DNA of 64,000 nucleotides from Marisediminicola sp040546025 (GTDB taxonomy: Bacteria; Actinomycetota; Actinomycetes; Actinomycetales; Microbacteriaceae): assembly GCF_040546025.1 (NCBI RefSeq), contig NZ_JBEPNA010000001.1:248001-312000 (forward strand). The letters run 5' to 3'. Positions 7,738 to 16,511 of the stretch are shown here, in pieces. Within the stretch, counting starts at the first letter, position 1. The number at the start of each line of letters is the position of its first letter. Under the pieces are notes generated by a model. The model was not told where the DNA came from. It saw only the letters and a program-made list of their open reading frames with translations, and made no database searches. The position numbers were made by a program, and so were the translations under genes.

Positions 7738-8888
7738 AGGCGGTGCACTTCGGCGCCGGCAACATCGGGCGCGGCTTTGTGGGCCTGATCCTGCACAACG
7801 CGGGCTACGAGGTCGTCTTCGCCGATGTGGATGCCGGGGTGATCGACGCCCTCGCGGCGGCGCCCAGCTACCAGGTGCACGAGGTCGGCGCGAACGCGGC
7901 GACCCGCACCGTGAACAATTACCGCGCCCTCAACAGCCGCTCGAACGAGCTGGCGGTCATCGATGAGATCGCGACGGCCGAGGTCGTCACCACCGCAGTC
8001 GGTGCGAACATCCTCCGCTTCGTCGCCCCGGTGATCGCCGCGGGGATCGAGACGCGGCCCGCCGGGATGCCGCCGCTCACCGTCATGGCGTGCGAGAACG
8101 CCCTGGGCGCCACCGACCTGCTCGAGCGCGAGGTCGGCCAGGTGCTGGGAGATCGCCCGAACGTCTGGCTGGCCGCTCGGGCGATCTTCGCCAACACCGC
8201 CGTCGACCGCATCGTGCCGCAGGTCGCGGGCGCCGGCGGCCTCGACGTCACGGTGGAGGACTTCTTCGAGTGGGCGATCGAGAGCCCGCCGTTCGGTGAC
8301 AACGTTCCCTCCATTCCTGGCGCGCACTTCGTCGCCGATCTCGCCCCGTATATCGAGCGAAAGCTCTTCACCGTCAACACCGGCCACGCGACGGTCGCGT
8401 ACCACGGCTTCGTGCACGGCGCGGAGTCGCTCGCGCAGGCTGTCGCCATTCCCGAGGTGCTCGCCCAGGTGCGCGCGGTGCTCGACGAGACCTCCGAGTT
8501 GCTCGTCGGCAAACACGGCTTCGACCCCGCGGAGCATGCCGACTACGTCGCTCGCACGCTCGTGCGCTTCGCCAACCCCCAGCTTCCCGACACCCCGGCA
8601 CGGGTTGGCCGCCAGCCGCTGCGCAAACTCGGCCGCAACGAACGGTTCGTCTCGCCCGCCACCCAGCTCGCCGCCGCGGGCGGAACACCCGCCGCGCTCG
8701 TGCGGGCGATGGGAGCCGCACTGCGGTTCGACCTGCCCGATGACCCCGAGAGCGTGCGGATGCGGGAACTGCTCCGCGACCTCAGTGCAGCGGATTTCAC
8801 TTCCACGGTCACCGGCCTCGAGCCCGGCACTGAGCCGTACGGCCCGGTCGTCGAGGTTGTCGCGGCCGAACAGGCCGCAGCGCGCTGA
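7734..8888 (+). CDS. mtlD: Mannitol-1-phosphate 5-dehydrogenase
   Basis: Oxidises mannitol 1-phosphate with NAD+ to fructose 6-phosphate, feeding glycolysis. The 384-residue protein starts with the Rossmann motif FGAGNIGRGFVG and has the polyol dehydrogenase active-site stretch KLFTVNTGHATVAYHG. Length matches the family. Start ATG overlaps the mtlF stop (ATGA), so translation is coupled. It completes the mannitol pathway: uptake and phosphorylation by EIIB-HPr-MtlA-MtlF, then oxidation. Confidence 0.95.
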   Translation: MKAVHFGAGNIGRGFVGLILHNAGYEVVFADVDAGVIDALAAAPSYQVHEVGANAATRTVNNYRALNSRSNELAVIDEIATAEVVTTAVGANILRFVAPVIAAGIETRPAGMPPLTVMACENALGATDLLEREVGQVLGDRPNVWLAARAIFANTAVDRIVPQVAGAGGLDVTVEDFFEWAIESPPFGDNVPSIPGAHFVADLAPYIERKLFTVNTGHATVAYHGFVHGAESLAQAVAIPEVLAQVRAVLDETSELLVGKHGFDPAEHADYVARTLVRFANPQLPDTPARVGRQPLRKLGRNERFVSPATQLAAAGGTPAALVRAMGAALRFDLPDDPESVRMRELLRDLSAADFTSTVTGLEPGTEPYGPVVEVVAAEQAAAR

Positions 8889-8945
8889 TTCGGCCGGCAC
8901 GGCGCGCCCCGGGCCGCATTGCCTGGGGGTGAGTATAAAGGCGAG

Positions 8946-8975
8946 TTGCCGAAACGGGCCACCATCGCCTAAGCT
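8946..8975 (+). promoter_or_regulatory. Probable promoter of the infA-rplQ operon
   Basis: TTGCCG (8946-8951), an 18-base spacer and TAAGCT (8970-8975) give a housekeeping-type promoter about 120 bases before infA, in the 205-base gap after mtlD. The long leader would fit growth-rate control of ribosomal genes. Based only on motif match. Confidence 0.45.
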
Positions 8976-9093
8976 TGCTCTTTGGTGTCTTGGGCGCGTT
9001 CACGCGCGCTCCACGTTCGGGATTTCCCGCCGTGGCGGCCACCATAATCCAACGCACGACCAGCAAACACAATATTTTAGCGACGAAGAGGAT

Positions 9094-9315
9094 ATGGCGA
9101 AAAAAGACGGTGTCATCGAGATCGAGGGCGCAGTAGTCGAAGCTCTTCCCAACGCGATGTTTCGCGTTGAGCTGACCAACGGCCACCGTGTTCTTGCCCA
9201 CATCTCGGGAAAGATGCGCCAGCACTACATCCGGATCCTTCCTGAGGACCGCGTGATCGTAGAGCTGAGCCCGTACGACCTGACCCGCGGCCGGATCGTC
9301 TACCGCTACAAGTAG
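9094..9315 (+). CDS. infA: Translation initiation factor IF-1
   Basis: Binds the A site of the 30S subunit and helps select initiator tRNA together with IF2 and IF3. The 73-residue product is the standard length, with the S1-like OB fold and highly conserved MAKKDGVIEIEGAVVEALPN start and SPYDLTRGRIVYRYK end. It begins a run of alpha-operon genes (infA, rpmJ, rpsM, rpsK, rpoA, rplQ), all in one direction. Confidence 0.98.
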   Translation: MAKKDGVIEIEGAVVEALPNAMFRVELTNGHRVLAHISGKMRQHYIRILPEDRVIVELSPYDLTRGRIVYRYK

Positions 9316-9397
9316 CCGGCCTTCGGGTGCGGATGCTGGAAAGTAACGGCCAGCCGGGTTCCGGCGGGTACGAAGACAGCGAACACAAGGAATCACT

Positions 9398-9511
9398 ATG
9401 AAGGTCAACCCCAGCGTCAAGCCGATTTGCGAGAAGTGCAAGGTCATCCGTCGCAACGGCAACGTCATGGTCATCTGCGAGAATCCCCGCCACAAGCAGC
9501 GCCAGGGCTAA
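9398..9511 (+). CDS. rpmJ: 50S ribosomal protein L36
   Basis: Very small (37 residues) 23S rRNA-binding protein of the large subunit. The sequence MKVNPSVKPICEKC and the zinc ligands C11, C14, C27 and H32 identify the zinc-containing form of L36. ATG at 9398 follows AAGGAATC. It is in its standard place between infA and rpsM. Confidence 0.97.
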   Translation: MKVNPSVKPICEKCKVIRRNGNVMVICENPRHKQRQG

Positions 9512-9654
9512 TACCCCCGGAACGCGGCTCGCAGTACGCAACTGAACACAGAAAATAGCGGTCCGGATCCCTTTCACGAGGGGGACACCAGTGGTTGGAG
9601 GCCACTGCACAGGAACCGCTACAGACCTCCATTCACACAGCAGGAGAAGCCACC

Positions 9655-10029
9655 ATGGCACGTCTAGCAGGCGTAGACATTCCGCGCGATAAGCGCGTGG
9701 AAGTTGCACTGACCTACATTTACGGCGTTGGCCGTACGAGCGCCCTCAAAACGCTCGCCGACACCGGGATCAGCGGCGAGATCCGCGTCAAGGATCTGAC
9801 CGATGACCAGCTCATCGCACTTCGTGACTACATCGAGGTCAACTTCAAGGTAGAAGGTGACCTTCGTCGTGAGGTCGCAGCCGACATCCGCCGCAAGGTC
9901 GAGATCGGGAGCTACCAGGGCATCCGTCACCGTCGTGGACTTCCGGTCCACGGACAGCGCACCAAGACCAACGCTCGTACCCGCAAGGGCCCGAAGCGCA
10001 CCGTCGCCGGCAAGAAGAAGGCCCGATAG
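9655..10029 (+). CDS. rpsM: 30S ribosomal protein S13
   Basis: Head protein of the small subunit, in contact with the P-site tRNA and with bridges to the 50S. The 124-residue product starts MARLAGVDIPRDKRVEVALTYIYG and ends in the basic tail RTKTNARTRKGPKRTVAGKKKAR typical of S13. ATG at 9655 with CAGGAGAAG upstream is chosen over an in-frame start 60 bases earlier because all S13 proteins begin here. Confidence 0.98.
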   Translation: MARLAGVDIPRDKRVEVALTYIYGVGRTSALKTLADTGISGEIRVKDLTDDQLIALRDYIEVNFKVEGDLRREVAADIRRKVEIGSYQGIRHRRGLPVHGQRTKTNARTRKGPKRTVAGKKKAR

Positions 10030-10071
10030 CGAGCATTGCTCGTATCGCCATACAAGTTTTAGGAGAAAACA

Positions 10072-10470
10072 ATGGCAGCACCAAAATCGGCCGCTCGTAA
10101 GCCGCGTCGTAAAGAGAAGAAGAACGTCGCCGTGGGCCAGGCCCACATCAAGTCGACGTTCAACAACACCATCGTCACCATCACCGACCCCACCGGGGCC
10201 GTTCTGAGCTGGGCATCCTCCGGCACGGTCGGCTTCAAGGGTTCGCGCAAGTCGACCCCGTTCGCCGCGCAGCTGTCGGCGGAGTCCGCCGCCCGCCAGG
10301 CGCAGGAGCACGGTGTCAAGAAGGTCGACGTCTTCGTGAAGGGACCGGGGTCGGGTCGCGAGACCGCAATCCGTTCGCTTCAGGCCGCTGGCCTCGAGGT
10401 CGGTTCGATCAACGATGTGACGCCCCAGGCGCACAACGGTTGCCGTCCGCCGAAGCGTCGCCGCGTCTAA
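10072..10470 (+). CDS. rpsK: 30S ribosomal protein S11
   Basis: Platform protein of the small subunit near the Shine-Dalgarno helix. The 132-residue product has a lysine/arginine-rich actinobacterial N-terminus, the conserved core HIKSTFNNTIVTITD and the C-terminus PQAHNGCRPPKRRRV. A clear AGGAG lies before the ATG. In many bacteria rpsD follows; here the next gene is rpoA. Confidence 0.98.
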   Translation: MAAPKSAARKPRRKEKKNVAVGQAHIKSTFNNTIVTITDPTGAVLSWASSGTVGFKGSRKSTPFAAQLSAESAARQAQEHGVKKVDVFVKGPGSGRETAIRSLQAAGLEVGSINDVTPQAHNGCRPPKRRRV

Positions 10471-10627
10471 CACTGCTCTTCCTTGGCTGCCGGGTGGCGG
10501 GAGCGCGCACGCGCCCCACTACCCGGCATGCCCCGTACTTCACCACAACTCAATACACGACTGGGCCGCCATCCAGTCGGGAGCCCCAAGTGTCAAATAG
10601 CGGACACTTCGCCGAAAGGAATCAACA

Positions 10628-11626
10628 GTGCTGATTGCACAGCGTCCAACTCTTACCGAAGAGAACATCACCGAGTTCCGCTCGCGGTTCATCATCGAGC
10701 CGCTCGAACCCGGTTTCGGTTACACGCTCGGCAACTCGCTTCGCCGCACCCTGCTCTCCTCGATCCCCGGCGCCGCTGTCACCAGCATCCGCCTCGACGG
10801 AGTGCTCCACGAATTCAGCACGGTTCCCGGGGTGAAGGAAGACGTCACCGAGGTCATCCTGAACATCAAGGGCCTCGTCGTCTCCAGCGAGCACGACGAG
10901 CCGATCACCGCCTACCTGCGCAAGCAGGGCGCCGGTGAGGTCACCGCTGCCGACATCTCGGCGCCGGCCGGTGTGGAAATCCACAACCCGGAGCTCGTCA
11001 TCGCGACGCTCAACGACAAGGCGAAGTTCGAACTCGAGCTGACGATCGAGCGTGGCCGCGGCTACGTGTCGGCGACCCAGAACCGCAGCGAATTCAGCGA
11101 GGCCGGCCAGGTTCCGGTCGACTCGCTCTACTCGCCCGTGCTCAAGGTCACCTACCGCGTCGAGGCGACTCGTGCCGGTGAGCGTACCGACTTCGACCGC
11201 CTCGTGGTCGATGTGGAGACCAAGTCCGCGATCACCCCGCGCGACGCCATCGCATCCGCCGGCCGCACCCTCACCGAGCTGTTCGGTCTGGCGCGCGAGC
11301 TCAACACGGCCGCAGAGGGCATCGAGATCGGCCCCGCGCCGGTCGACGCCGTTCTCTCCACCGAGTTGAGCATGCCGATCGAGGACCTCGACCTCTCCGT
11401 GCGCAGCTACAACTGCCTCAAGCGCGAGGGCATCAACACCGTGAGCGAACTCGTCGCACTGTCGGAGACGCAGCTCATGAACATCCGCAACTTCGGACAG
11501 AAGTCGGTGGATGAGGTCAGGGACAAGCTGGTCGAGATGGGACTGTCTCTCAAGGACACCGTTCCCGGCTTCGATGGAGCCCACTTCTACAGCGGCTATG
11601 ACGACGCCGTCGAAGAGACCAACTAG
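10628..11626 (+). CDS. rpoA: DNA-directed RNA polymerase subunit alpha
   Basis: Assembles the RNA polymerase core through its N-terminal domain and contacts UP elements and activators through its C-terminal domain. The 332-residue product shows the N-terminal dimerisation domain (EPLEPGFGYTLGNSLRRTLLSSIPG) and the C-terminal helix-hairpin-helix domain (LDLSVRSYNCLKREGINTVSEL). Start is GTG at 10628 after GAAAGGA. The 157-base gap after rpsK, where rpsD lies in many genomes, holds no other gene. Confidence 0.98.
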   Translation: MLIAQRPTLTEENITEFRSRFIIEPLEPGFGYTLGNSLRRTLLSSIPGAAVTSIRLDGVLHEFSTVPGVKEDVTEVILNIKGLVVSSEHDEPITAYLRKQGAGEVTAADISAPAGVEIHNPELVIATLNDKAKFELELTIERGRGYVSATQNRSEFSEAGQVPVDSLYSPVLKVTYRVEATRAGERTDFDRLVVDVETKSAITPRDAIASAGRTLTELFGLARELNTAAEGIEIGPAPVDAVLSTELSMPIEDLDLSVRSYNCLKREGINTVSELVALSETQLMNIRNFGQKSVDEVRDKLVEMGLSLKDTVPGFDGAHFYSGYDDAVEETN

Positions 11627-11676
11627 TCTCGTCGCTCGCGACGACTCACATTCAAGATTGACGGAGATAGAACACA

Positions 11677-12222
11677 ATGCCTACACCTACTAAGGGTCCG
11701 CGCCTCGGTGGAGGGCCGGCTCACGAGCGTCTCATGCTCGCGAACCTCGCCGCCGCCCTGTTCACCCACAAGAGCATCAAGACGACCGAGACGAAGGCCA
11801 AGCGCCTTCGCCCCGTCGCCGAGCGCCTGATCACCTTCGCCAAGAAGGGCGATCTGCACAACCGTCGTCGTGCCCTCGGCATCATCGGCGACAAGAGCGT
11901 CATCCACGAGCTCTTCACCGAGATCGCGCCGCTCGTCGAGCACCGTGAGGGCGGCTACACCCGCATCACGAAGCTCGGCTTCCGCAAGGGCGACAACGCC
12001 TCGATGGTGCAGATCGAGCTCGTTCTCGAGCCCGTCAACGCCAAGCCGAAGGCCAAGGCCGACAAGCCGGCCAAGGCCGTCGTCGTCGAGGAGCCCGTCG
12101 AGGAGGAGCCCTCCGAGGAGGCCGCCGCGTCTGACGAGACCGCGACCGACGAGGCTCCCGCCGACGAGACCGCAACGGACGGGGCTCCGGCCGAGACCGC
12201 GTCGGACCCCGACGCCAAGTAG
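11677..12222 (+). CDS. rplQ: 50S ribosomal protein L17 with acidic C-terminal tail
   Basis: Large-subunit protein at the exit region. Residues 1-120 are the ordinary L17 domain (MPTPTKGPRLGGGPAHERLMLANL at the start). After about residue 125 there is a tail of some 55 residues made almost only of Ala, Glu, Asp, Thr and Pro, ending ETASDPDAK. Such acidic tails are common in actinobacterial L17 but not needed for ribosome assembly elsewhere. A strong terminator follows, making rplQ the last gene of the operon. Confidence 0.97.
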   Translation: MPTPTKGPRLGGGPAHERLMLANLAAALFTHKSIKTTETKAKRLRPVAERLITFAKKGDLHNRRRALGIIGDKSVIHELFTEIAPLVEHREGGYTRITKLGFRKGDNASMVQIELVLEPVNAKPKAKADKPAKAVVVEEPVEEEPSEEAAASDETATDEAPADETATDGAPAETASDPDAK

Positions 12223-12250
12223 AATCCGCTGCACGCTCACACGAGCACCG

Positions 12251-12285
12251 AAAGCCCCGCGCCTCCCTGGGAGGCGCGGGGCTTT
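12251..12285 (+). terminator. Terminator after rplQ
   Basis: A perfect 16-bp stem, AAAGCCCCGCGCCTCC paired with its complement, with a 3-base loop. It begins 28 bases after the rplQ stop. The A/T flanks are symmetrical, so it could also stop transcripts from the opposite strand. Confidence 0.9.
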
Positions 12286-12413
12286 CGCGTTGTGTCGTGG
12301 CGTCTGCCGTGGGGCGGCTCACGCGGGCGTTGTTCAGTCGCGCTGGTGCGATTTCACACACGCGGCTGAACAGCGTGCGCGTGAGCGCGCGGGGGAACCG
12401 TGCGGGGCACCCG

Positions 12414-14333
12414 CTACTCGGGCTGTGGCGCCAGCCCGTAGTCGTTCGGCCGCAGCAGCGGCGGGATCTCGGCGAGCCGCTGCAGCGCATCCCGCACGAC
12501 GGCAGCGTAGATCTCGCCGCCCTCGGAACCGGGATGGATCTGGTCCCGTGCCAGCAGCGGCAGCTGCCCGGCGATCGCATCGCGCCAGTTGGCGAGCTCC
12601 ACGTCGCGGTGCTGCCGCGCGAAGCTGGTCAGTGCCGCGTTGACGCCGTCGGTCCAGCCGCGCGGGGCGTAGACGTTCACCACCACAATCTGGTGGGCCG
12701 GCCCGACTAGCGTGCGCAGCTCGTCGAGCGTCGCGCGGTCGATCGGGCCGTTGGTGCCGAGCCCGACGAGTATGACCGGACGCAGAGTGCCCGCATCCAT
12801 CAGCGTCGTCAGCAGGGCCGGCGCCTGGGCGAGCTGGCGCGAGACGACCGCATCGATCTGGATGCCGGGGAACGCGGCCTGCAGCTCGGGAGCGGAGGCG
12901 AGCATGACGGAGTCGCCGATCGCGGTGATCTGGTCCCCGCCCGGCAGCGGCGCGGGAGTCGTCTGGTCCCGCGGTGTCGAGGCATCCGGAGCACCCGGCC
13001 GGCCCGGAGCACCCGGCCGCTCGATTGAATCCAGCCCCTGCTCGATTCTGGCCTGCGCGTCGCTGGTGACCGGGTTCGCGGCGACGGCGGCGACGGTGCC
13101 GACCAGTCCCGCGCCGACAAGGGCGAGCGCGCCGGTCGTGGCGACGATGCGTCGGCGGGATGCGCTGGTGGATGCGCCGGTCGAGCCGCGCAGCGGGCCG
13201 ACCACCGCCGCCAGGCTCGCCCGGAACCCGTGGCGCCGCACCGGCTGCTCCACGAACCGGTGGGAGAACCAGGCGGCGGCGACCGTGATCGCGAGGGCGA
13301 TCCCTCCGAGCGCCCAGCCGCTCGCGCCCGAACGCGGCCAGGTCGGCAGCGCGCTCAGCACGAGGATGAACACGGGCCAGTGCCAGAGGTAGAGGCCGTA
13401 TGACCGCTCGCCAACCCAGCGCAGTGGGGCGGCATCCAGCATCCGACCGACGGGGGAGTAGGGCACGATCGCCGCGGCGATCGTGAGCGCGGCAAGGACC
13501 GAGACCAGCGCGAGGCCGCCGCGGTAGCCGAACGGCGCATCCTCCGACAGGAAGACCATTGCCGCCGCAATTCCGGCGAGACCGATGGCCGCGACGGCAG
13601 GGGCGAAGCGCGGGGCAGTCCGCGACCAGCCCGACCGCTGCGGCACCCACTCGTGCGCCGCGAGGGCCACGAGGGCGCCCATGGTGAGCCCGAAGCTGTG
13701 GGTGTCGGTTCCGAAGTAGACCCGGGTGGCGTCGCCCCCGGGAACGTAGAGCACCGCCATGGCCGTGACGGATGCCGCGGCCAGCAGCCCCACCGCGGCC
13801 AGCCGCCACACCCGGCCGGGCAGCAGCGCGAGGGCCAGCACGGCGAGCGGCCAGACCACGTAGAACTGTTCCTCGACGGCGAGCGACCAGAGGTTGCGGA
13901 ACAGCTCGGGGGAGGTGGTGTCAAAATAGCTGCGGTCGCCCGTGATGTCGAGCCAGTTGCTGCTGAAGGTCAGCGCCCCGAGCACCTGGCGGGAGAGGTC
14001 GACCAGCACGTCGCCGCCGATGAGCCAGGCCGCGGAGCAGGTCGCCAGCAGCAGCAGGCCGAGCGCGGGCAGCAGCCGCCTCGCCCGGCGCCGCCAGAAC
14101 GTCACGAGGCTGATGCGACCCGTCTCGCCGCGCTCGCGCAGCAGCAGCGAGGTGATCAAGAACCCGCTGATCACGAAGAACAGGTCGACGCCGAGAAAGC
14201 CGCCGCGCAGCACCCCGGGCGTCAGGTGGTAGACGAGAACAGCGCCGACCGCGATCGCACGCAGCCCGTCGAGACCGGCGAACCGGGCCGCCCGATTCGA
14301 TGTCGGCAGGGGGGCGGTTGCGAGCACGGACAT
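12414..14333 (-). CDS. Acyltransferase-3 membrane protein with C-terminal SGNH domain (OatA-like)
   Basis: Likely O-acetylates an extracellular polymer (peptidoglycan or another glycan). Residues about 20-360 are an acyltransferase-3 domain with around ten membrane helices; motifs FAGLDGLRAIAV, the catalytic-type His in VYHLTPG and FFVISGFLITSLLLRERGE are present. A Pro/Gly-rich linker leads to a C-terminal SGNH hydrolase-like domain with GDSV, GTNG and DQIHPG, so the Ser and His of block I and V are kept. This two-domain plan is that of OatA-type enzymes. ATG at 14331-14333 is preferred over an upstream in-frame ATG because AGGGGTGAG precedes it. It is an inserted, opposite-strand gene between rplQ and truA. 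Substrate unknown. Confidence 0.88.
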   Translation of the reverse strand: MSVLATAPLPTSNRAARFAGLDGLRAIAVGAVLVYHLTPGVLRGGFLGVDLFFVISGFLITSLLLRERGETGRISLVTFWRRRARRLLPALGLLLLATCSAAWLIGGDVLVDLSRQVLGALTFSSNWLDITGDRSYFDTTSPELFRNLWSLAVEEQFYVVWPLAVLALALLPGRVWRLAAVGLLAAASVTAMAVLYVPGGDATRVYFGTDTHSFGLTMGALVALAAHEWVPQRSGWSRTAPRFAPAVAAIGLAGIAAAMVFLSEDAPFGYRGGLALVSVLAALTIAAAIVPYSPVGRMLDAAPLRWVGERSYGLYLWHWPVFILVLSALPTWPRSGASGWALGGIALAITVAAAWFSHRFVEQPVRRHGFRASLAAVVGPLRGSTGASTSASRRRIVATTGALALVGAGLVGTVAAVAANPVTSDAQARIEQGLDSIERPGAPGRPGAPDASTPRDQTTPAPLPGGDQITAIGDSVMLASAPELQAAFPGIQIDAVVSRQLAQAPALLTTLMDAGTLRPVILVGLGTNGPIDRATLDELRTLVGPAHQIVVVNVYAPRGWTDGVNAALTSFARQHRDVELANWRDAIAGQLPLLARDQIHPGSEGGEIYAAVVRDALQRLAEIPPLLRPNDYGLAPQPE

Positions 14334-14399
14334 CCGCTCACCCCTTCCCCCTGGTCCCTGCGGGATCACCCCTCAGGCGCCAATAGACTCGTTCGCGTG

Positions 14400-15341
14400 A
14401 TGAATCCGGAGCACGCAGGCGAGCCGCGGTCGGAACCGCCGACCACCCGCATCCGCCTCGACATCGCGTATGACGGTGGCAACTTTACCGGCTGGGCGAC
14501 GCAGCCGACTGTGCGAACCGTGCAGGGCGCGATCGAAGACGCCCTCGCAGTGATCCTGCGCCGGCACGCTCCCGTGGCGTCGCTCGTGGTCGCGGGACGA
14601 ACGGATGCCGGAGTGCACGCGACCGGCCAGGTGGCCCACCTCGACCTCACCCCCGCCCAGCTGCGCAGCCTCGACCGGCCCCGGCGCGGCAAGCTCGCCG
14701 GGCGGGTCTACGACGGGCCGGCGTCGCTCGGCCGGCGCATCAACGGCATCGCCGGGCTCGACGGCGACGTGTATGTGGCGCGGAGCGCGCTGGCGCTGCC
14801 CGGCTTCGACGCACGGTTCTCGGCCCTCTGGCGACGGTACGAATACCGCATCGCCGACACCGCGGCTCCGCGAAATCCGCTCGACCGGCACCGCACCCTC
14901 TGGTACCCGGCCGCCCTCGACGTCGGGCTCATGAACCAGGCGGCGGCCTCGCTGCTCGGCCTGCACGACTGGGCGGCCTACTGCAAACCGCGCGAGGGGG
15001 CGACGACCGTGCGCGACCTCGAGGAGTTCTGGTGGGACCGGGACACCGACGGCGTGCTCGTTGCGCGAGTGCAGGCGGATGCCTTCTGTCACAGCATGGT
15101 GCGCTCGCTCGTCGGCGCCTGCGTCGCGGCAGGGCAGGGCAACCTCCCGGTCGAGCGGCTCGCCGGCATCCGGGACGAGCTGGCCCGCGGGAGCGAGTTC
15201 AAGGTGATGCCGGCCAAGGGCCTCGTGCTCGTCGAGGTCGGCTACCCCGAAACGGCGGATGGTCTCCAGGTGCGCGCCGAGTTGACGCGCAACCGACGCC
15301 CGAAGCTCGACGTCGGGCGCTCGGCGCCGGGGCGAGTTTGA
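14400..15341 (+). CDS. truA: tRNA pseudouridine synthase A
   Basis: Isomerises uridines 38-40 in the anticodon arm of tRNAs. The 313-residue protein has the catalytic aspartate in AGRTDAGVHATGQ and the conserved RRYEYRI and FCHSMVRSLVG motifs. ATG at 14400 and GTG at 14397 are adjacent candidate starts; I give the ATG. It lies upstream of rplM-rpsI as is common in actinobacteria. Residues 85-100 (RSLDRPRRGKLAGR) form a slightly longer loop than usual. Confidence 0.96.
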   Translation: MNPEHAGEPRSEPPTTRIRLDIAYDGGNFTGWATQPTVRTVQGAIEDALAVILRRHAPVASLVVAGRTDAGVHATGQVAHLDLTPAQLRSLDRPRRGKLAGRVYDGPASLGRRINGIAGLDGDVYVARSALALPGFDARFSALWRRYEYRIADTAAPRNPLDRHRTLWYPAALDVGLMNQAAASLLGLHDWAAYCKPREGATTVRDLEEFWWDRDTDGVLVARVQADAFCHSMVRSLVGACVAAGQGNLPVERLAGIRDELARGSEFKVMPAKGLVLVEVGYPETADGLQVRAELTRNRRPKLDVGRSAPGRV

Positions 15342-15428
15342 CCGGGTGAGCCGAAGGGGACTAACCTTGACCCTTGGTGCCTGCGCTCATCTAGCGCGAC
15401 ATCCGAAGTTGAGCCCTCCACCGGCAAG

Positions 15429-15450
15429 GTTCCCATCGGGAACGTTCCAC
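15429..15450 (+). promoter_or_regulatory. Possible structured leader of rplM
   Basis: The 156 bases before rplM contain GTTCCC-ATC-GGGAAC (15429-15443) followed by a CCAC/GTGG pair. Ribosomal protein L13 leaders exist in other phyla as autoregulatory elements; whether this is one is a guess from hairpin content only. A TTGACC at 15367-15372 may be the -35 of the rplM promoter. Confidence 0.3.
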
Positions 15451-15497
15451 GGAGTGGGATTCACGAACACCTCATTTCGACAGAAAGCAGCACTACT

Positions 15498-15944
15498 GTG
15501 ACGCGCACCTATTCCCCGAAGCCCGATGACATCCAGCGCGACTGGCTCATCATCGACGCGACCGACATCGTCCTCGGCCGCCTCGCGACCCACGCGGCTT
15601 CGCTGCTGCGCGGCAAGCACAAGGCGATCTTCTCCAACCACATGGACACCGGCGACTTCGTCATCATCATCAATGCCGAGAAGATCGCCCTCACGGGTTC
15701 GAAGCTCGCGCAGAAGAAGGCCTACCGCCACTCGGGTTACCCGGGCGGACTCACGGCGACCACCTACGCGGAGATGCTCGAGAAGCACCCGACCCGTGCA
15801 GTGGAGAAGGCCGTTCGCGGAATGCTCCCGAAGAACTCGATCGGACGCGCCCAGCTGACCAAGCTCAAGGTGTACGCAGGCCCGGAGCACCCCCACTCGG
15901 CACAGCAGCCGACGACCTTCACCCTCACCCAGGTCGCGCAGTAG
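15498..15944 (+). CDS. rplM: 50S ribosomal protein L13
   Basis: Early-assembly large-subunit protein. The 148-residue product has the standard core (RDWLIIDATDIVLGRLAT, YRHSGYPGG) and C-terminus LKVYAGPEHPHSAQQP. The GTG at 15498 gives the common actinobacterial start TRTYSPKPDD. rpsI follows after 36 bases, the conserved L13-S9 operon. Confidence 0.98.
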   Translation: MTRTYSPKPDDIQRDWLIIDATDIVLGRLATHAASLLRGKHKAIFSNHMDTGDFVIIINAEKIALTGSKLAQKKAYRHSGYPGGLTATTYAEMLEKHPTRAVEKAVRGMLPKNSIGRAQLTKLKVYAGPEHPHSAQQPTTFTLTQVAQ

Positions 15945-15980
15945 CGCCGCCAGTAATAAAGCAAAAGGATTCCTTTACTC

Positions 15981-16484
15981 ATGGCGAAGATTTCAGACTC
16001 CCTCGACAGCGCCGCTCTCGGCGAGGTCGCACAGGACAACTACTCGACCGAAAGCGCTGCTGACACGGCTCCCAAGGCGCCCCGCGCGGTGCTGAACGTT
16101 CCCGGAGCGGCCGTCGGCCGCCGCAAGCAGGCCATCGCCCGCGTGCGCATCACTCCCGGCTCCGGCACCTTCACGGTGAACGGCCGCGAGCTCGCGGACT
16201 ACTTCCCGAACAAGCTGCACCAGCAGCTGATCAACGACCCGTTCAAGGTGCTCGACCTCGTCGGCAGCTACGACGTCATCGCGCGCATCACCGGTGGTGG
16301 CCCCTCCGGCCAGGCCGGCGCGCTGCGCCTCGGCATCGCCCGCTCGCTCAACCTGATCGACGAGGAGAACAACCGCGCGATCCTGAAGAAGGCCGGCTTC
16401 CTCAGCCGTGACGCTCGCGTCAAGGAGCGCAAGAAGGCCGGACTCAAGAAGGCGCGTAAGGCTCCTCAGTTCTCGAAGCGCTAA
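15981..16484 (+). CDS. rpsI: 30S ribosomal protein S9
   Basis: Small-subunit head protein whose C-terminal tail reaches the P-site tRNA. The 167-residue product has about 40 extra acidic residues at the N-terminus, common in actinobacteria, then the core AVGRRKQAIARVRI and the invariant basic end KKARKAPQFSKR. ATG at 15981 follows AAAAGGA. It ends 27 bases before glmM. Confidence 0.97.
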   Translation: MAKISDSLDSAALGEVAQDNYSTESAADTAPKAPRAVLNVPGAAVGRRKQAIARVRITPGSGTFTVNGRELADYFPNKLHQQLINDPFKVLDLVGSYDVIARITGGGPSGQAGALRLGIARSLNLIDEENNRAILKKAGFLSRDARVKERKKAGLKKARKAPQFSKR

Positions 16485-16511
16485 TCGCGTTTCGGGCAAC
16501 GGCCGCCTCTC

